Positions 24,590-34,003 of a stretch of 37,465 nucleotides of DNA are shown piece after piece; the stretch's first letter is position 1; each line of letters opens with the position of its first letter. Both the position numbers and the translations under genes were made by a program. The notes beneath the pieces were generated by a model. The model did not search any database. It was not told the origin of the DNA and saw nothing but the letters and a program-made list of their open reading frames with translations. Origin of the DNA: Methanobacteriaceae archaeon. GTDB lineage: Archaea > Methanobacteriota > Methanobacteria > Methanobacteriales > Methanobacteriaceae. The stretch spans positions 1 through 37,465 of the forward strand of contig CAAFWR010000069.1 of assembly GCA_900766745.1 (NCBI GenBank), written 5' to 3'.

Positions 24590-25177
24590 TTAACCTTTTA
24601 TCCATTTATAACCACTTTCAATAGCTTTTAAGTTTAGGTCATGGAACTTAGGATTTAAATTATTTTTCATAGCTTCAATTACTGCTTCTTTTGAAATTGG
24701 AAAATTATCATCTGCAGTAACTGCACCTAAAAGCACCATGTTTAATGACACAATATTTCCTGCATCAATAGCTAATTGGTTTCCGTCAATTGGAAGAACA
24801 TTTCTAAAGTTTTCTTTTAAAACATCAATTAGATTGTCAATGTTTGGATAAGGTTTATCAGCAGAACTTGGAATAATCGGGAATGTGTTAAAGACAAGTT
24901 TAGTGTCTTTATTAGCTTTATCAATTCCTCTTACTAATTCTATTGGTTCAAATGAGAGTATCATGTCAGCACTGTGTTCTGGAAGAATTGAGCTGTCATA
25001 ATTTCCAATTTTTAATTCTGTTGAAACAGATCCTTCCCTTTGAGACATTCCATGAATTTCACTCATGACTACGTTAAATCCCTCATTCATTGCAGCTTCG
25101 CCAATAATCACAGAGGTTTTAATAATTCCCTGACCTCCAACACCACAAATATACATACTATAACTATCTTTTACCAT
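24590..25177 (-). CDS. iorB: Indolepyruvate:ferredoxin oxidoreductase, beta subunit
   Basis: A 195-residue gamma-type domain of the pyruvate:ferredoxin oxidoreductase superfamily: YICGVGGQGIIKTSVIIGEA near the N-terminus, MSEIHGMSQREGSVSTELKI (about 38-57), and PISKEAVIEAMKNNL near the end. With IorA it oxidatively decarboxylates aryl pyruvates to aryl-acetyl-CoA, or runs in reverse to make aryl pyruvates. ATG 25177 is preferred over GTG 25186: GGTGA lies five bases before it and straddles the iorA stop. Confidence 0.93.
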   Translation of the reverse strand: MVKDSYSMYICGVGGQGIIKTSVIIGEAAMNEGFNVVMSEIHGMSQREGSVSTELKIGNYDSSILPEHSADMILSFEPIELVRGIDKANKDTKLVFNTFPIIPSSADKPYPNIDNLIDVLKENFRNVLPIDGNQLAIDAGNIVSLNMVLLGAVTADDNFPISKEAVIEAMKNNLNPKFHDLNLKAIESGYKWIKG

Positions 25178-25182
25178 TCTCA

Positions 25183-27072
25183 TCACCTTCCAGCATTTAT
25201 AGCTCCATATTTACAGACTTGAACACAGACATTACAACCACTACACATTGCCTCATCAAGAACTATTTTATTGTCTTTAAATGATATGGCTGGACATGCA
25301 AGTTCATCTGAACATTTCCTACATTGTGTACAATTGCTTTCTTCAAGTTTAACTGGTGGTTTTTTATTAAATCCTTTAATTAGAGTACATGGAGATTTGG
25401 AAATAATAACTGCTACACCATCAAATTCTAATGCTTCCTTATATGTTTTAATTACCTGTTCTAGGTTAAGAGGATTAATTACACGTACAAATTTAACTCC
25501 TGCTGCATTAGCTAGTTTACGAATTGATATTTCAGGAGCTTCATCACCCATACCATCAACTGGAATTCCTGGATTTGGCTGACCTCCTGTCATAGCTGTT
25601 ATTCTATTGTCAAGAACTGTTAAAACGAAGTTTTGTTTATTGTGAACTGCATTTATTAAAGGAGATAATCCGCTGTGGAAAAATGTGGAATCGCCAATAA
25701 AACTTACAACATGTTGGTTGGTAGCTATTGAGAAACCGCATCCGTCACCAACACTTGAACCCATTGAAAGAAGATAATCTGCAGCGTTATATGGTGGATT
25801 TAATCCTAATGTGTAACATCCAATATCTGATGCAAAAATCATATCCTCTTCAGGTATATTAAGCTCTTCAGCTGCTTTGTTTATTCCATAGTACATTGCT
25901 CTGTGAGGACAACCTGAACATAAAACCGGTGCCCTTACTGGAATTTCTGAGATTAATTTTTCTAGAGATGGTGATAATTCCTGTTTTTCTTTTTCATAAA
26001 AGTGTAAATGCTTGTTAAATCCATCTTTGACTATATTTGGATTGAATTCATGATATTTTGGAAATGTTCCATCTAATTTTCCGTGAACTTTAACATCTAT
26101 GTTATTTTGTCCGATTACAATTAAAACTTCTTTTTCAATAATCGGATCGACTTCTTCAACAACAAAAACCTCCTCTAATCCTTCTAAAAATTCAGAGACT
26201 TTATTATCTGGAAACGGATTAGAAAGTCCTACTTTAAATATCTCAATATCTAAATTGTTAACCTTTACAACATCATGAACATAATTAAATGCACTGCTGG
26301 AGCTTATTACACCAATTTTTGATTCTGCATTATTTGTTGGAGTGTTAAGCTCTGATTTGTTTGATATATTTTTAACATCTTCCATTTTTTCAATTAAGTC
26401 AATGTGCATTCTTTGAGCATATGCTGGAACTGGGACAAACTGTGAAGGGTCTTTTTTAAATGTTGCTTTTCTCCAATGGGTTTCTCCATTAGAACTGTTA
26501 TCTTCAATATCTCCAAATTCAACAATCCCCCTCATATGGGAAACACGTGTTGTGGTTCTTACAATTACTGGTAATTGAACTTTTTCAGATAGTTCGAAGC
26601 CGTATTTTACCATGTCTTTAATTTCCTGACAGCTGGATGGTTCTAAAACCGGCAAATTAGCTAATTGCCCATAATGACGACTATCCTGTTCATTTTGAGA
26701 GGAAAATACAGAAGGATCGTCAGCTATCAAAATGACCATTCCGCCACGAACTCCAGTGTAAGCTGTAGTCATAAATGAGTCGCTGGCCACATTCATACCT
26801 ACATGTTTCATAAAAGTGAATGAACGAAGACCAGATGCTGCTGCTGTCGCTGCAACCTCCATAGCTACTTTTTCATTTGTTGAGAATTCAAAATATATAT
26901 TTGCATCTTTTGAAAGCAAAGATAAAATGTTTCCAATTTCAGAAGAAGGAGTACCTGGGTATGTTGCTGCTACAGAAAGACCTGCTTCAATAACTCCTCT
27001 AACTGCCGCCTCATTTCCTAACAGGAACTGTTTATCTCCTTTTTTTCCTGTCACTAATTCTTTCAAATTCAT
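25183..27072 (-). CDS. iorA: Indolepyruvate:ferredoxin oxidoreductase, alpha subunit
   Basis: A 629-residue fusion. The N-terminal pyrimidine-binding domain (about 1-200) starts FLLGNEAAVRGVIEAG and has AATYPGTPSSEIG. The TPP domain (about 370-560) has CSGCPHRAMYYGINKA, ASDIGCYTLG, GDSTFFHSGLSPLINA and TAMTGGQPNPG. The C-terminal 55 residues form a two-cluster ferredoxin domain (CTQCRKCSDELACP, then CSGCNVCVQVCKYGA). ATG has GAGGAAAAATA upstream. It begins the iorA-iorB unit, possibly continuing into the two small unknowns. In methanogens the enzyme is needed to use phenylacetate and indoleacetate for Phe and Trp synthesis. Confidence 0.95.
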   Translation of the reverse strand: MNLKELVTGKKGDKQFLLGNEAAVRGVIEAGLSVAATYPGTPSSEIGNILSLLSKDANIYFEFSTNEKVAMEVAATAAASGLRSFTFMKHVGMNVASDSFMTTAYTGVRGGMVILIADDPSVFSSQNEQDSRHYGQLANLPVLEPSSCQEIKDMVKYGFELSEKVQLPVIVRTTTRVSHMRGIVEFGDIEDNSSNGETHWRKATFKKDPSQFVPVPAYAQRMHIDLIEKMEDVKNISNKSELNTPTNNAESKIGVISSSSAFNYVHDVVKVNNLDIEIFKVGLSNPFPDNKVSEFLEGLEEVFVVEEVDPIIEKEVLIVIGQNNIDVKVHGKLDGTFPKYHEFNPNIVKDGFNKHLHFYEKEKQELSPSLEKLISEIPVRAPVLCSGCPHRAMYYGINKAAEELNIPEEDMIFASDIGCYTLGLNPPYNAADYLLSMGSSVGDGCGFSIATNQHVVSFIGDSTFFHSGLSPLINAVHNKQNFVLTVLDNRITAMTGGQPNPGIPVDGMGDEAPEISIRKLANAAGVKFVRVINPLNLEQVIKTYKEALEFDGVAVIISKSPCTLIKGFNKKPPVKLEESNCTQCRKCSDELACPAISFKDNKIVLDEAMCSGCNVCVQVCKYGAINAGR

Positions 27073-27204
27073 TATTTTTCCTCATTATAAAATAAAAATT
27101 ATAAAATAAATATAAATAATTAATTATACTATATAATATTTATATATTAATATTATTAATTTTTTTATTCTGATTTTTGAATTTTCTAACATAGAGGTAA
27201 AACA
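27073..27204. promoter_or_regulatory. Divergent promoter region, iorA/tfrB
   Basis: A 132-base, nearly pure A/T gap. TTTATATATT at 27139-27148 is a good TATA candidate for tfrB (about 60 bases before ATG). On the minus strand TTTATATTTATTTTATAA near 27100-27117 suits iorA. No dyad long enough to call an operator. Confidence 0.4.
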
Positions 27205-28683
27205 ATGATAAAAGTTTGTGTTTCTAGATTTGACAAGGAAGTAGATTTAAACCCCCATGTTGAATGCTATGAAATAGAAAAAACTCCTGGAATGAAAGTA
27301 TTAGATGCTCTTAAAGCTATTAATAAAAAATATGATGCCGACATTAGCTATAGGGAATCTTGTCGTGCAGGACAGTGCGGGTCATGTGCAGTTAAATTTA
27401 ATGGAATTGGAGTGCTGGCATGCCAAAAAGAAATAGAAGACGGTGCATTAATAGAACCTCTTGATTTTCCAATAATTAAAGATTTGATTGTTGATAAAAG
27501 TGAAATAGAACAAAAAATAAAGGATATTCATTTAAATTTAACACCAGAACAACATAACACTTCTTTTGATGAAACAATTACTAGTGAGGATATTAAAGAC
27601 ACTAAAAGTGTTAGAGGCTGTATTGAATGTCATTCATGTCTTTCAACATGTCCTGTTGTTAAATATTTCAAAGATGAATATGGCGGACCTTATATAATGA
27701 GATATCTATCTAAATTTGATAAAGATCCAAGAGATATGGACGATAGATTGAAAGAAAGTATTGAGGAAGGTTTGTTTAACTGTACAAGCTGTGGAAGATG
27801 TTATCAAGTTTGTCCTAAAAACATAAACACCTTCGGAAACGCAATTGCCAAATTTAGAGAAAAAGCCTGTGAAGAAGGAGAAGGACCCCTTCCAGAGCAA
27901 GTTGCCTTTAAAGAAAATATCCAAAATACTGGCCGTTCTGTTACTGGCGAGAGAAGTTTTGTAGAAGAAGTTAACAAAAGCAAATCAAAGGGAAAGCCTA
28001 AAGTGGCTTTGTTTACTGGCTGTATGATGGATAAAAAATTACCTGACGTGGGCCATGATTTGATAGATGTTCTTGAAGCTAATGGAATTGAAGTAGACGT
28101 TCCTGAAGACCAAGTATGCTGCGGATCACCACTAATCAATACCGGACAAACAAAAGATGTTCAGAAGTTAGTAGATAAAAATAAAGAAGTGTTTAAAGAT
28201 TATGATACTGTGATTACTGTCTGCGCTGGTTGCGGATCTACACTTAAAAACAAGCATCCTGACTATGGTTCCAATCTTAATGTATTGGATATAAGCGAAT
28301 TTTTAATAGATAAACTTGATTATGACAGGATGAAGGATTTAGATATGAAAGTTACCTGGCACGACCCATGCCATTTAGTTAGAGGACAGGGAATATCCAA
28401 TCCACCAAGAGAAATACTCAAAAATATGAAAGGTGTTGAGTTTGTAGAGATGAGCCAACCAGATCAATGTTGCGGTGCTGGTGGAGGAATAAAATCAGGA
28501 CATCCAGAAATAGCTTCAAAACTAGCTAGTGAAAAAGCTAAAATGATAAAAGATACTGATGCCGAAGCTGTCATAACTATCTGTCCATTTTGTCAGCTGA
28601 ATATTCAAGATGGTCTCGATAGCGAAAATGTTGATACAAAAGCTATGAATCTTGTGCAATTACTAAAAAAAGCTTATGAGTAA
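27205..28683 (+). CDS. tfrB: Thiol:fumarate reductase (CoM/CoB) subunit B
   Basis: A 492-residue iron-sulfur subunit that takes electrons from coenzymes M and B, making the heterodisulfide, and passes them to the flavin subunit TfrA, which reduces fumarate to succinate. An N-terminal 2Fe-2S domain has Cys 53, 58, 61 and 73. A dicluster ferredoxin domain has Cys 139/142/145/149 and 193/196/199/203. The C-terminal half carries two HdrB-like CCG domains (FTGCMMDKK with QVCCGSPL; TWHDPCHLVRG with DQCCGAGGG). ATG has GAGGT seven bases upstream. TfrA is not in the window. It leads a tight four-gene unit with trmJ, dcd and glyS. Confidence 0.93.
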   Translation: MIKVCVSRFDKEVDLNPHVECYEIEKTPGMKVLDALKAINKKYDADISYRESCRAGQCGSCAVKFNGIGVLACQKEIEDGALIEPLDFPIIKDLIVDKSEIEQKIKDIHLNLTPEQHNTSFDETITSEDIKDTKSVRGCIECHSCLSTCPVVKYFKDEYGGPYIMRYLSKFDKDPRDMDDRLKESIEEGLFNCTSCGRCYQVCPKNINTFGNAIAKFREKACEEGEGPLPEQVAFKENIQNTGRSVTGERSFVEEVNKSKSKGKPKVALFTGCMMDKKLPDVGHDLIDVLEANGIEVDVPEDQVCCGSPLINTGQTKDVQKLVDKNKEVFKDYDTVITVCAGCGSTLKNKHPDYGSNLNVLDISEFLIDKLDYDRMKDLDMKVTWHDPCHLVRGQGISNPPREILKNMKGVEFVEMSQPDQCCGAGGGIKSGHPEIASKLASEKAKMIKDTDAEAVITICPFCQLNIQDGLDSENVDTKAMNLVQLLKKAYE

Positions 28684-28698
28684 ATTAGGAGTGTAAAA

Positions 28699-29598
28699 AT
28701 GGGAGATGCTGCAGTTAGTGAAGAGTCAGTTGTAAATCAACATGAACTAAATCCATCTGAAAAGGAAACTAAAGAAAAGACTAAAGCAAATGAGACTTCT
28801 GCAAAAAAAGCAAAAAAGAAATCTCAATCTAACAGCAAAGAGATCTCCAAACATCTTGAAAATAATCTTTATGAAAAAGAGACAGATAATCTTAAAAATA
28901 ATGTTTATGTAGTTTTTGTTGAATGTGAGACACCAGGAAATATCGGTTTTCTTGCAAGAACTATGGCTAATTTTGGACTTTCAAAATTAGTTCTTATTAA
29001 TCCTCCAGAACTTAAAGAGGAAGCTTTTTATCAGGCCATGCATGCAAGGCATCTAGTAGAAAATGCTATGATATTTGATACGTTAAATGATTTCTACAAA
29101 CATGTAGGGATTGATTTTAAAGTAGCTTCAACTGGAGTAGCAGGAGGAAGTTATAATCTTTCCAGAATACCGATAAAACCTGAGGAGTTAGGAAGTAAAA
29201 TAAATACAAATGTTAATACTGCTATTATTTTCGGCCGTGAAGGAAACGGCCTTACAAATAAAGAGATAGAAAGCTGTGATATTACTGTAAGTATTCCTAC
29301 TGACCCTAGCTATCCTATTATGAATATTTCACATGCAGCAGCCATTATTTTTTATGAACTATTTAAAAATCGAAATGAATTTCCAGTTGAAGGTCTTGAA
29401 GAAAGCACATCAATTGAAAAGGAATATCTTCTAAAGGATATGGCTGAAATAATTGACACATTGCCTATTCCAGACCATAAAAAGAAAACCGGATTACGAT
29501 CATTTAAAAATATTATAAACCGTGCTTTTATTACTGGACGTGAAGCACATACATTAAAAGGCATTTTAAGAAGATTGAAAATGAAGCAAGAGGAATAA
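28699..29598 (+). CDS. TrmJ-like SPOUT RNA 2'-O-methyltransferase
   Basis: A 299-residue SpoU/SPOUT methyltransferase. The catalytic domain starts near residue 66 with VYVVFVECETPGNIGFLART and has TAIIFGREGNGLTNKEIESC (about 174-193) and YPIMNISHAAAIIFYEL (about 205-221), the knotted SAM-binding motifs. The C-terminal helical extension (DHKKKTGLRSFKNIINRAFI) resembles TrmJ, which methylates position 32 of tRNA. The first 65 residues are lysine- and glutamate-rich low-complexity sequence, unusual for the family, perhaps an RNA-binding tail. It sits 15 bases after tfrB with a GGAG site. Confidence 0.85.
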   Translation: MGDAAVSEESVVNQHELNPSEKETKEKTKANETSAKKAKKKSQSNSKEISKHLENNLYEKETDNLKNNVYVVFVECETPGNIGFLARTMANFGLSKLVLINPPELKEEAFYQAMHARHLVENAMIFDTLNDFYKHVGIDFKVASTGVAGGSYNLSRIPIKPEELGSKINTNVNTAIIFGREGNGLTNKEIESCDITVSIPTDPSYPIMNISHAAAIIFYELFKNRNEFPVEGLEESTSIEKEYLLKDMAEIIDTLPIPDHKKKTGLRSFKNIINRAFITGREAHTLKGILRRLKMKQEE

Positions 29599-29599
29599 A

Positions 29600-30187
29600 A
29601 TGACTATTCTAAGTGATAAAACCCTAAAAGAATATCTTAAAAAAGGTAAAATTGCAATAGAGCCTTTAGAAGATGAAATGCAAATACAACCCTCCTCTAT
29701 AGATATGAGGCTTGGAAATGAGTTTAAAGTTTTTAAAGTTATTAGAAAACCATATATAGACCCAAAAGATCCTGAAGATGTTGCATCCTACATGGAATCA
29801 ACAACAGTTGAACCTGGTGAAGCATTTATTATTCATCCAAATGAATTTGCATTAGCTACAACAAACGAATACGTTAAGGTTCCTGATGATCTTGTAGCAA
29901 GAGTAGAGGGCAGGTCATCTATGGGAAGGCTAGGTGTAACAATGCATGTAACTGCAGGATTTATTGATCCTGGTTTTGAAGGTAAAATCACTTTAGAAAT
30001 ATCCAACATTGGAGCAATGCCTGTAGCTCTCTATCCTGGTCAAAGAGTCTGTCAAATCGTATTTGAAACTATGACTACCCCATCTGAAATACCTTACGGC
30101 CATCCAAGTAGAAATAGCAAATATATGGGGCAAGTAAAACCTGAAAGCAGTAGAATTAAACAAGATTACGAACTAAAGAAGGAATAG
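29600..30187 (+). CDS. dcd: dCTP deaminase
   Basis: A 195-residue trimeric dUTPase-fold enzyme converting dCTP to dUTP; in some methanogens it also cleaves dUTP to dUMP. Signatures are IQPSSIDMRLGNEF (28-41), VEGRSSMGRLGV (about 102-113) and HVTAGFIDPGFEGKITLE (about 116-133), including the catalytic Glu of TLE. Start is one base after the trmJ stop, with GAGGA inside the end of that gene. Confidence 0.93.
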   Translation: MTILSDKTLKEYLKKGKIAIEPLEDEMQIQPSSIDMRLGNEFKVFKVIRKPYIDPKDPEDVASYMESTTVEPGEAFIIHPNEFALATTNEYVKVPDDLVARVEGRSSMGRLGVTMHVTAGFIDPGFEGKITLEISNIGAMPVALYPGQRVCQIVFETMTTPSEIPYGHPSRNSKYMGQVKPESSRIKQDYELKKE

Positions 30188-30190
30188 ATT

Positions 30191-31885
30191 ATGAATCATG
30201 ACAAAATGACAAACATTAGTGCAAAAAGAGGATTCCTCTGGCCATCTTTTGAAATATACTCTGGAGTATCTGGATTTACCGATTACGGACCTCTCGGAGC
30301 TAGTTTAAAAAATAACATAATGCAAAAATGGAGAAAACAGTACGTTTCAGGAGAAGGCTTTTACGAAATAGAAGGACCAACCGTAATGCCTAAAGAAGTT
30401 TTAAAAGCATCAGGTCATGTTGATAACTTTACAGACCCAATGACAAAATGTGAAGAATGTGGGGAAGTATTTAGAGCAGACCATATCATTGAAGAAGTAA
30501 TTGGAGAAGATGTAGAAAACTTGGAAAATGAAGAGCTCGACCAGATAGTCATTGACAACAACATAGTGTGTCCTGAATGTGGTGGAAAACTAGCTAATAT
30601 CTGGAATTATAACTTAATGTTTAAAACCATGATTGGAGCTAAAGGAGATAAAGTAGGTTATATGAGACCTGAAACTGCCCAAGGAATATTCATTCTCTTT
30701 AAAAGACTTGAGAGATTCTTTAGAGGAAAACTACCCTTTGGAGCAGTACAACTTGGTAAAGCTTATAGGAATGAAATTTCACCAAGACAAGGAGTAATAA
30801 GGCTTAGAGAATTCACACAAGCCGAAGCAGAGATTTTCTTAAACCCTAAAGACAAAACCACACCTAAATTCGACAAAATAAAAGATGAAATTTTATATTT
30901 AAATTCCCAGGAAGTTCAGGAAACAAATGGAGAACCAATAAAAATAACTGCTGGGGAAGCACTCAGTCAGGGAATTGTAGCTAATGAAATGCTTGTATAT
31001 CAACTTTACTTAGCTAAAAAATTCTTAAATGAAATTGGAATTCCTGATGAAGTTTTAAGATTCAGACAACACTTAAAAGGCGAAATGGCTCACTATGCTC
31101 TAGACTGTTGGGACGTTGAATGTTTAACTGACAAATACGGCTGGGTGGAAATCATCGGAATTGCAGACAGAGGAGATTATGATTTAAAATCACACTCAAA
31201 ATTCAGTAACGATGAACTAAATGTATTCATTGAATACGAAGAGCCTAAAACCATTAAAAAAACAGTTGTAAAACCAAATCTTGCAAAATTTGGACCTGTC
31301 TTTAAAGGAAACTCACCTAAAGTTAAACAGGCTATTGAACAGGCAGAACCAGATGAAATTATTCAAAGTATAAAGGACACCGGAAAATATGTAATCCAGT
31401 TAGATGAAGAATATGAAGTGCCAGAAGATCTTTTAATAATTGAAGAAGTTGAAGAAGAGATATCAGGTGAAAAAATTGTTCCTCATGTAATTGAACCCTC
31501 TTTCGGAATTGACAGAATCGTATACTGCACCCTTCTACACTCATTCCATGACGGAGAAAAAGAATACTTTAAATTTGCAGAGGAAGTAGCTCCAGTGCAA
31601 GTGGGAGTTTATCCATTAGTAAATAAAGAAGGACCTCGTGAAATTGCAGAAAATATAACAAACCGCCTTAGGTTAGAGGGATATACTGTAGAACATGAAG
31701 TAACTGGAACAATCGGAAAAAGATATGCAAGAGCAGATGAAATAGGTGTTCCACTAGCTATTACTGTAGATTTTGATAGTTTAGAAGACAATATGGTAAC
31801 AATTAGAAACAGAGATACTGAAAATCAGGAAAGAATAGCTATTGATGATGTCAGTTCATATTTAAAGGACCACTACAACAACTAA
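30191..31885 (+). CDS. glyS: Glycine--tRNA ligase
   Basis: A 564-residue class II synthetase of the archaeal/eukaryotic alpha2 type. GFTDYGPLGASLKNNI (28-43) is characteristic. A zinc ribbon insert uses Cys 87, 90, 127 and 130. Motif 2 is in AYRNEISPRQGVIRLREFTQ (about 194-213) and motif 3 in PSFGIDRIVY (about 436-445). The anticodon-binding domain occupies the last 110 residues (APVQVGVYPLVNKEGPRE). Start is 3 bases after dcd, with AAGGA. A strong terminator follows the stop. Confidence 0.96.
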   Translation: MNHDKMTNISAKRGFLWPSFEIYSGVSGFTDYGPLGASLKNNIMQKWRKQYVSGEGFYEIEGPTVMPKEVLKASGHVDNFTDPMTKCEECGEVFRADHIIEEVIGEDVENLENEELDQIVIDNNIVCPECGGKLANIWNYNLMFKTMIGAKGDKVGYMRPETAQGIFILFKRLERFFRGKLPFGAVQLGKAYRNEISPRQGVIRLREFTQAEAEIFLNPKDKTTPKFDKIKDEILYLNSQEVQETNGEPIKITAGEALSQGIVANEMLVYQLYLAKKFLNEIGIPDEVLRFRQHLKGEMAHYALDCWDVECLTDKYGWVEIIGIADRGDYDLKSHSKFSNDELNVFIEYEEPKTIKKTVVKPNLAKFGPVFKGNSPKVKQAIEQAEPDEIIQSIKDTGKYVIQLDEEYEVPEDLLIIEEVEEEISGEKIVPHVIEPSFGIDRIVYCTLLHSFHDGEKEYFKFAEEVAPVQVGVYPLVNKEGPREIAENITNRLRLEGYTVEHEVTGTIGKRYARADEIGVPLAITVDFDSLEDNMVTIRNRDTENQERIAIDDVSSYLKDHYNN

Positions 31886-31886
31886 A

Positions 31887-31915
31887 AAAAAGAAAGTAAA
31901 CAATACTTTCTTTTT
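31887..31915. terminator. Bidirectional terminator, perfect 12-bp stem
   Basis: AAAAAGAAAGTA (31887-31898) pairs exactly with TACTTTCTTTTT (31904-31915) over AACAA. The T-tract on each strand serves both the glyS unit and the convergent regulator, whose stop codon overlaps the right arm. Confidence 0.65.
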
Positions 31916-32690
31916 ATATTGATTTAAATAGATTTTGAGCCCATTTTAGACTTTCTGGGGACTGAGATATTAAAATTCTATTTTGATCATAGCTGCCGTC
32001 CTTTTTATACAATCCCAACATTGTTGTTTTGTCAGATATAATCAATAAGAAATTAAAATCCTTTTCTATTTCATTTATTTTAAGATTGCTGCTTTTTACG
32101 TTGATATTTTCAGTAAATCTCTTATAAATTGGTTTAGCTATTTTTAACTCCACTTTTTTACCTTTTTCAAGAAGTCCGCCAATACTGTCGGTTAAATCCT
32201 GAAAGTTTATTGGAATAATTGCTTTTAATGAATCTGACTTTTTAATATTATTTAATATGATTTTATTGATTTTATAAGCGTTTATTCCAGAGGACTCTAG
32301 CAAATTGCTATCTTCAATCATGTGAATCTCAGATATTAAATCGTTAGGTATTCCTCTTACTTTATGATTTTCAAATAAATTATTGAATATTTCCAGAATA
32401 TTTATTGTCTTATTAAGTTCATTTAAGTTTTTAAGATAAAATTCCATATCATTTGACAGGAAATACTTATTTCCTTCCCTTGTTATGAATCCAGTTGATT
32501 CTAATGCATGGACATTGGTAGAAATTGCACTATAACTTAAACCAGTAGCATCATTTATCTCTTTCATGGTCATATTAGATTCAAATAAAGAGAACAGCAA
32601 ATGCAATCTTATTACTGAATTTGTTATATGTTTTATTTCATCAGAGACTTTTTCATAATTATCCAAATATATTTCATTTTTTGTGTTCAC
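31914..32690 (-). CDS. Winged-helix regulator, FilR1/DUF1724 type (3)
   Basis: A 258-residue relative of the regulators at 14163 and 14978. The winged helix (about 18-75) has SVIRLHLLFSLFESNMTMKE and TGLSYSAISTNVHALESTGF; the sensor domain ends in MLGLYKKDGSYDQNRILIS and LKWAQNLF, closest to copy 1. GTG 32690 is the start, with GGTGGT a few bases upstream; no ATG is suitably placed. It is transcribed away from the TatD-like gene, with TATA-like TTTATATTTTATA near 32732-32745 on the minus strand. Confidence 0.8.
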   Translation of the reverse strand: MNTKNEIYLDNYEKVSDEIKHITNSVIRLHLLFSLFESNMTMKEINDATGLSYSAISTNVHALESTGFITREGNKYFLSNDMEFYLKNLNELNKTINILEIFNNLFENHKVRGIPNDLISEIHMIEDSNLLESSGINAYKINKIILNNIKKSDSLKAIIPINFQDLTDSIGGLLEKGKKVELKIAKPIYKRFTENINVKSSNLKINEIEKDFNFLLIISDKTTMLGLYKKDGSYDQNRILISQSPESLKWAQNLFKSI

Positions 32691-32826
32691 AAGACCACCA
32701 GATGTAATACTTTAGGGAATATATTTAATAATATAAAATATAAAGAATTTCAAAGTGAGCATGTGCGCAAAATCACATATGTTTTAAAGAACATAATATA
32801 AATAAAACAAATAAAGGAATGATAAA
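32691..32826. promoter_or_regulatory. Divergent promoter region, regulator/TatD-like gene
   Basis: A 136-base gap. TAATATAAAT (32794-32803) is only about 25 bases before the TatD-like ATG, so that mRNA may be nearly leaderless. A short dyad, ATGTG..CACAT (32761-32778), lies midway and might be an operator; it is too short to be sure. Confidence 0.35.
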
Positions 32827-33582
32827 ATGATAGATACACATATACATGGAGACGCAAGAAGTAGTGAAGATTTTGAGTCCATGAAATTATCTGGAATTGA
32901 TACTGCAATAACTTGTGGTTTCTATCCTTACAAGCTATTTAATGAAACAGTTCTTTTAAATCAATTAGAGAAAATTTTAAACTACGACACACAAAGAGCT
33001 GAAAGATATGGTCTTGATTTAAAAGTGGCTTTAGGAATACATCCAACAAACAGCTATGTGAAACCTGAACTAATATACGAAAATCTCTATAAATGGATAG
33101 AAAATGAGGACATAATAGCTATTGGGGAAATTGGCCTTGAAAATCTAACAGAAGATGAGATAAAGGTATTTAAAAAACAATTAGACATTGGAGACGAAAC
33201 AAAAACTAAAGTAATAGTCCATACACCACGTAAAAACAAATCAAAGGTTTTAGAGGAAATAAATAAAATAATTCCAAATCATATTGATGAAAAGCTAGTT
33301 GTAATAGACCATATCAACAAAGAGACTGTTGAAAATGTCATAGATAAAGATTATACCATAGGTCTTACAGTACAACCTCAAAAAATGGAAAAGGAAGAGG
33401 CAATAGCTATTTTAGATGAATATGGCTTTGACAAATTCCTATTGAATAGTGACATAAGTAATATGCCGTCAAATCCGCTGTCAGTACCCCAAACAATAGA
33501 AGAGTTAGAAAAGCAAGGCTTTGAAAATAAAAAAATAGAAAAAGTAGCATTTAAAAATGCTCAGAAGTTCTTTAAGATATAA
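32827..33582 (+). CDS. TatD-like metal-dependent hydrolase
   Basis: A 251-residue TIM-barrel amidohydrolase. Metal-binding signatures are DTHIHGD (His 5, His 7), IAIGEIGLE (about 98-106), VIVHTPRKNKSK (His about 130), VVIDHINKE (His about 159) and LLNSDIS with the terminal Asp (about 210). This matches the archaeal TatD-related family, smaller and diverged from bacterial TatD nuclease. Substrate unknown; possibly a DNase or phosphoesterase. The stop abuts the sepF stop on the other strand (TAATTA). Confidence 0.82.
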   Translation: MIDTHIHGDARSSEDFESMKLSGIDTAITCGFYPYKLFNETVLLNQLEKILNYDTQRAERYGLDLKVALGIHPTNSYVKPELIYENLYKWIENEDIIAIGEIGLENLTEDEIKVFKKQLDIGDETKTKVIVHTPRKNKSKVLEEINKIIPNHIDEKLVVIDHINKETVENVIDKDYTIGLTVQPQKMEKEEAIAILDEYGFDKFLLNSDISNMPSNPLSVPQTIEELEKQGFENKKIEKVAFKNAQKFFKI

Positions 33583-34002
33583 TTATTTTTTAGTTATTTT
33601 AACACTTTCTGGAGAGATAATAACTAGGTTTTTGTCTTCAGTATTTGCAAGGAGAAAAGCTTCAACACCAAAATCTTTTCTCATATCATTTATTTTATCT
33701 GAAGCTAATTTGAAATTTGCTGGACTTTCTTTTTGAAGGAAAGCAAAATCAACAATAACCGGATTTTTCTCCTCAATAATCTGATCGATAATATAATTAA
33801 TATCATCGATGTTTTTTGGTCTTAGAAGCATTATTTCATAGCCACTGTTATCATAATAAGTAGGATATTCATCCTCATAATATTCAATGTCCTCTTCGTA
33901 ATATTCTCTAGGATCATAACTGGACCTTAAATTATTATTCCTAACACTTTCTTCAGTTCCTTCAAAACCTAAACTTCTTTTTAACATATCCATAAAACTC
34001 AT
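33583..34002 (-). CDS. sepF: Cell-division protein SepF
   Basis: A 139-residue archaeal SepF, the membrane anchor of FtsZ. An N-terminal amphipathic helix (MSFMDMLKRSLGF) for membrane binding is followed by an acidic, tyrosine-rich linker (EYYEEDIEYYEDEYPTYYD) and the SepF core (YEIMLLRPKNIDDINYIIDQ; NPVIVDFAFLQ; GVEAFLLANTEDKNLVIISP). ATG 34002 follows the DUF1611 gene stop by 1 base, with GGGAG upstream. The order DUF1611-sepF suggests co-transcription. Confidence 0.9.
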   Translation of the reverse strand: MSFMDMLKRSLGFEGTEESVRNNNLRSSYDPREYYEEDIEYYEDEYPTYYDNSGYEIMLLRPKNIDDINYIIDQIIEEKNPVIVDFAFLQKESPANFKLASDKINDMRKDFGVEAFLLANTEDKNLVIISPESVKITKK

Positions 34003-34003
34003 A

